From Bacillus halotolerans (GTDB lineage Bacteria; Bacillota; Bacilli; Bacillales; Bacillaceae): a stretch of 64,000 nt of DNA. Where the stretch lies: contig NZ_LPVF01000008.1 of assembly GCF_001517105.1 (NCBI RefSeq), positions 930,001 through 994,000 on the forward strand. Direction: 5' to 3'. The notes below the pieces were generated by a model. It saw nothing but the letters and a program-made list of their open reading frames with translations, was not told where the DNA came from and made no database searches. Of the stretch, positions 61,357 through 64,000 are shown piece after piece (position 1 is the stretch's first letter; each line of letters starts with the position of its first letter). Position numbers and translations under genes: made by a program.

Positions 61357-61770
61357 TTGTTGTATTCCATTAGTAAAGCTGCTGAGAAGACTAGTATGAG
61401 CTCGTATACATTAAGATATTACGAAAAGATTGGGTTACTTCCACCACCAAAACGAAAAAACAGTGGAAGGCGTTTTTATACAGAGACTGATATTCAGTTC
61501 ATGACATTCCTGAAAAGTTTAAAGGAAACAGGTATGTCTTTGGAGGATATGAATGAGTTTGTCAAAGACGGCTGCATCCTGGAAAAAATCAATTCTGATG
61601 TTAAATCGGCACAACTCTCTCCATCTATAAATAAACGTATTGAGATTTTAACCAAGCACTTAGAGAAAATGGAAATTAAAAAAAGGGAGCTGGAAGAAGT
61701 GATTTCTACTACAAAAGGAAAACTGGATACATATTATTCAATTTTGAAAGAGGAAGTGGAAAACAAATGA
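61357..61770 (+). CDS. yyaN: MerR-family regulator YyaN
   Basis: This 137-aa regulator starts at one of two adjacent TTGs (61357 or 61360) after gagaggg. The MerR HTH is clear (ISKAAEKTSMSSYTLRYYEKIGLL, RRFYTETDIQFMTFLKSLKETGMS), with one Cys in DGCIL and a C-terminal coiled coil. It lacks a large effector domain, so it resembles short redox- or aldehyde-type MerR proteins. The stop overlaps the yyaM start (ATGA), and the operator lies just upstream, so autoregulation and control of yyaM are likely. Confidence 0.88.
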   Translation: MLYSISKAAEKTSMSSYTLRYYEKIGLLPPPKRKNSGRRFYTETDIQFMTFLKSLKETGMSLEDMNEFVKDGCILEKINSDVKSAQLSPSINKRIEILTKHLEKMEIKKRELEEVISTTKGKLDTYYSILKEEVENK

Positions 61771-62684
61771 AACATTTAAATATATACCTGATGTTACTTG
61801 GTTTCTCTATTTTCACGGGAGCTACTTTTAATCTTGCAAAATATACAGTTGGATATTTTTCTCCATCGTCTTCAGCGGCATGGCGTTTCGGTTTAGCTGC
61901 TGCGGTGATGCTCATCATTTTGATTTTTACTGAAGGTATAAAGAAGAGTCAATTACGGAAAAACGCCGTTTCATACATTGTTCTTGGAATTATAGGAATC
62001 TTTGGATTTAATGCCTTGTTTTTTGTTGGGTTGAAATATACATCTCCCGTTAACGGGGCATTAATAATGGGGCTGAATCCTTTATTAACGGCAATTCTCG
62101 CTCGAATTATCTTAAAGGACAAAATGACAAAAAAACAAGTACTCGGTATATTCTTTGCTTTCATTGGTGTATTGCTAGTCATTACACAAGGTTCTATCGA
62201 AACCATTAAAACCTTATCAATTTCAGGCGGAGACTTAATAATCTTTACAGGTAACGTTTGTTGGGCACTTTATGGTGTACTTGGACGTCGGTTTGTAAAG
62301 GATGGTACTCCGCTATCTACAACCACTTATACGATGGTTATCGGTGCTATTAGTTTAATAGTAGTTTCCTTATTTACATCCAACCCTGTTTCTTTATCGA
62401 ACATCCCGATTGGAGTTTGGGGGGCAATTGCCTTTATGGCTTTCTTTACAAGTGTTTTGGGTTACCTATGGTGGAATCAGGGGATTAAAGAGATTGGGGC
62501 AAATAAAACATCTTTATTTTTCAACCTTGTTCCCGTTGTAACGATGATTATTTCATTTGCCGTTGGAACACCGATAAAAGTATTTCAAGTTATTGGAGCT
62601 GTGTTAGTTATATTAGGCGTTTTAACTGCTTCGGGGGTATTACGTATTCCTAAGTACAATACTAAAGAACAGTCAGCTGTATAA
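61767..62684 (+). CDS. yyaM: EamA/DMT-family transporter YyaM
   Basis: This 305-aa protein has ten TM helices in two EamA (DUF6) repeats, with VALUES typical of drug/metabolite exporters: GPILNPLL-like NGALIMGLNPLLTAILARI in repeat one and GVWGAIAFMAFFTSVLGYLWWNQGI in repeat two. The substrate is unknown. It is co-expressed with yyaN, which probably switches it on in response to the exported compound. Confidence 0.86.
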   Translation: MKHLNIYLMLLGFSIFTGATFNLAKYTVGYFSPSSSAAWRFGLAAAVMLIILIFTEGIKKSQLRKNAVSYIVLGIIGIFGFNALFFVGLKYTSPVNGALIMGLNPLLTAILARIILKDKMTKKQVLGIFFAFIGVLLVITQGSIETIKTLSISGGDLIIFTGNVCWALYGVLGRRFVKDGTPLSTTTYTMVIGAISLIVVSLFTSNPVSLSNIPIGVWGAIAFMAFFTSVLGYLWWNQGIKEIGANKTSLFFNLVPVVTMIISFAVGTPIKVFQVIGAVLVILGVLTASGVLRIPKYNTKEQSAV

Positions 62685-62755
62685 AGAAACAGGGATTATT
62701 TTTGAGAAAATGTGTTAAGTTAAATATACACTAATTATAGAAAGAAGGTGATCCA

Positions 62756-64000
62756 ATGCCCACTAACAATAGACCCAATAGATTAATCGCTGAGAAATCA
62801 CCTTATTTGCTTCAACACGCTTATAATCCAGTCGACTGGTACCCTTGGGGAGAAGAAGCCTTCGACAAAGCAAAACGCGAAAACAAGCCGGTTCTCGTCA
62901 GCATCGGCTATTCGACATGCCATTGGTGCCACGTCATGGCTCATGAAAGCTTCGAGGATGAGGAAATTGCGCGTCTCCTCAATGAACGGTTTGTGGCGAT
63001 TAAAGTGGACCGGGAAGAGCGCCCTGATGTTGATTCTGTTTATATGAGAATCTGCCAACTGATGACCGGACAGGGCGGCTGGCCGCTGAATGTGTTTATC
63101 ACGCCTGATCAGAAGCCATTTTACGCGGGTACATATTTTCCGAAGACGAGTAAATATAATCGTCCGGGCTTTGTTGACGTGCTTGAGCATCTTTCAGAAA
63201 CGTTTGCGAACGATCGTGAGCATGTCGAGGATATTGCAGAAAACGCCGCTAAACATTTACAGACAAAAACAGCGGCTAAAACAAGTGAGGGGTTGAGCGA
63301 ATCAGCGATCCATCGGACATTCCAGCAGCTTGCCAACGGTTTCGATACAATCTACGGCGGCTTCGGACAGGCGCCGAAATTTCCTATGCCTCATATGCTC
63401 ATGTATTTGCTCCGTTATTATCACAAGACGGGGCAGGAAAACGCTTTGTACAACGTCACGAAAACACTGGACAGCATGGCAAATGGAGGCATCTATGACC
63501 ATATCGGCTATGGGTTTGCCCGCTATTCGACCGATGATGAGTGGCTCGTCCCTCACTTTGAAAAAATGCTGTATGACAATGCGCTCCTGCTGACAGCCTA
63601 TACTGAAGCTTATCAAATTACGCAAAACAGCCGTTACAAAGAGATTTGTGAGCAGATCATTACGTTTATTCAACGGGAAATGACCCATGAAGACGGGAGC
63701 TTTTTCTCTGCTTTAGACGCGGATACAGAAGGCGAAGAAGGAAAGTACTACGTGTGGTCAAAAGAAGAGATCTTGAAGACGCTCGGAGAGGATCTCGGCA
63801 CGCTGTATTGCAATGTGTATGACATCACAGAAAAAGGAAACTTTGAGGGCAAAAACATTCCCAACCTCATTCACACCAAGCGGGAACAGATCAAAGCGGA
63901 TAGCGGCTTAACCGAAGAAGAGCTCAGCCGCAAGCTTGAAGATGCAAGACTGAAGCTGTTAGAGACGCGTGAAGAAAGAACATATCCGCATGTTGATGAT
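62756..64000 (+). CDS. yyaL: YyaL, DUF255 thioredoxin-like/glycosidase-like protein, 3' end missing
   Basis: ATG 62756 follows aagaaggtg, and the frame is open to the end of the window (415 codons seen; the family is near 690 aa). The N-terminal DUF255 thioredoxin-like domain is present with STCHWCHVM (a CxxC motif) and [13 protein letters not shown] six-hairpin glycosidase-like region then begins ([35 protein letters not shown]). Its biochemical role is unknown; the human relative is SPATA20. A decayed piece of the same gene lies at 58552-58655. Confidence 0.93.
   Translation, partial: MPTNNRPNRLIAEKSPYLLQHAYNPVDWYPWGEEAFDKAKRENKPVLVSIGYSTCHWCHVMAHESFEDEEIARLLNERFVAIKVDREERPDVDSVYMRICQLMTGQGGWPLNVFITPDQKPFYAGTYFPKTSKYNRPGFVDVLEHLSETFANDREHVEDIAENAAKHLQTKTAAKTSEGLSESAIHRTFQQLANGFDTIYGGFGQAPKFPMPHMLMYLLRYYHKTGQENALYNVTKTLDSMANGGIYDHIGYGFARYSTDDEWLVPHFEKMLYDNALLLTAYTEAYQITQNSRYKEICEQIITFIQREMTHEDGSFFSALDADTEGEEGKYYVWSKEEILKTLGEDLGTLYCNVYDITEKGNFEGKNIPNLIHTKREQIKADSGLTEEELSRKLEDARLKLLETREERTYPHVDD

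Overview
The window is chromosomal DNA of a low-GC Gram-positive of the Bacillus subtilis group. Gene order and protein lengths follow the origin-proximal left arm of B. subtilis: fbp, yydDCB, rlmH, yyc genes, rapG-phrG, rocFED/rocR, walRKHIJ-htrC, trnY tRNAs, purA, dnaC, rplI-gdpP-yybS, cotF, ppaC, yybP, and yyaN-yyaM-yyaL. It does not match strain 168 as I recall it, because several accessory stretches differ. All recognition is from sequence and memory; no searches were run. Layout. (1) 1-1643 is the 3' part of fbp. (2) 1644-10742 is an AT-rich accessory region. It holds an IS3-type transposase remnant, a membrane protein with two zinc ribbons, a 699-aa P-loop NTPase ending in a zinc ribbon and winged helix, decayed DNA, and the overlapping yydB-yydC-yydD operon. 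That operon looks like a three-component ABC (ABC-3C) conflict system with a nuclease-like effector, so the region reads as a small defence locus. (3) 11280-12114 holds rlmH, yyzF and a cluster of DnaA boxes. (4) 12195-16989 is the yyc segment, where yycR and yycN are frame-disrupted and a 56-aa membrane protein had no call. (5) 17099-23775 carries the Rap/Phr pair rapG-phrG and arginine catabolism: rocD, rocE, rocF and their sigma-54 activator rocR, with a clear -24/-12 promoter and upstream palindromes. (6) 23973-40087 is core: htrC, walJ, walI, walH, walK, walR, four tRNAs, purA with PurBoxes, yycE, dnaC, small yyc genes and rplI. (7) 40084-47810 has gdpP, yybS, cotF, hypR, ppaC, a Mn2+ (yybP-ykoY) riboswitch over a 36-aa ORF and yybP, and yybO. 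(8) 47966-61145 is a second accessory region. It contains a frameshifted MerR/TipAS gene, yybI, a VOC fragment, yybB, an HxlR remnant, and then a block whose families and lengths match ydfF, ydfE, ydfJ, ydfI, ydfH, ydfL and ydfK of strain 168, which I recall at a distant locus there. The ydfJ-ydfK part is bracketed by two diverged direct repeats and contains a stray 5' fragment of yyaL. (9) 61296-64000 is yyaN, yyaM and the 5' part of yyaL. How it fits together: the core genes cover cell-wall homeostasis (WalRK and its regulators), replication (DnaC helicase, DnaA boxes, three parS-like sites), arginine use, and c-di-AMP turnover (GdpP). The accessory stretches carry the likely conflict genes, a drug-efflux/two-component cassette, and many pseudogenes marking repeated insertion and loss.
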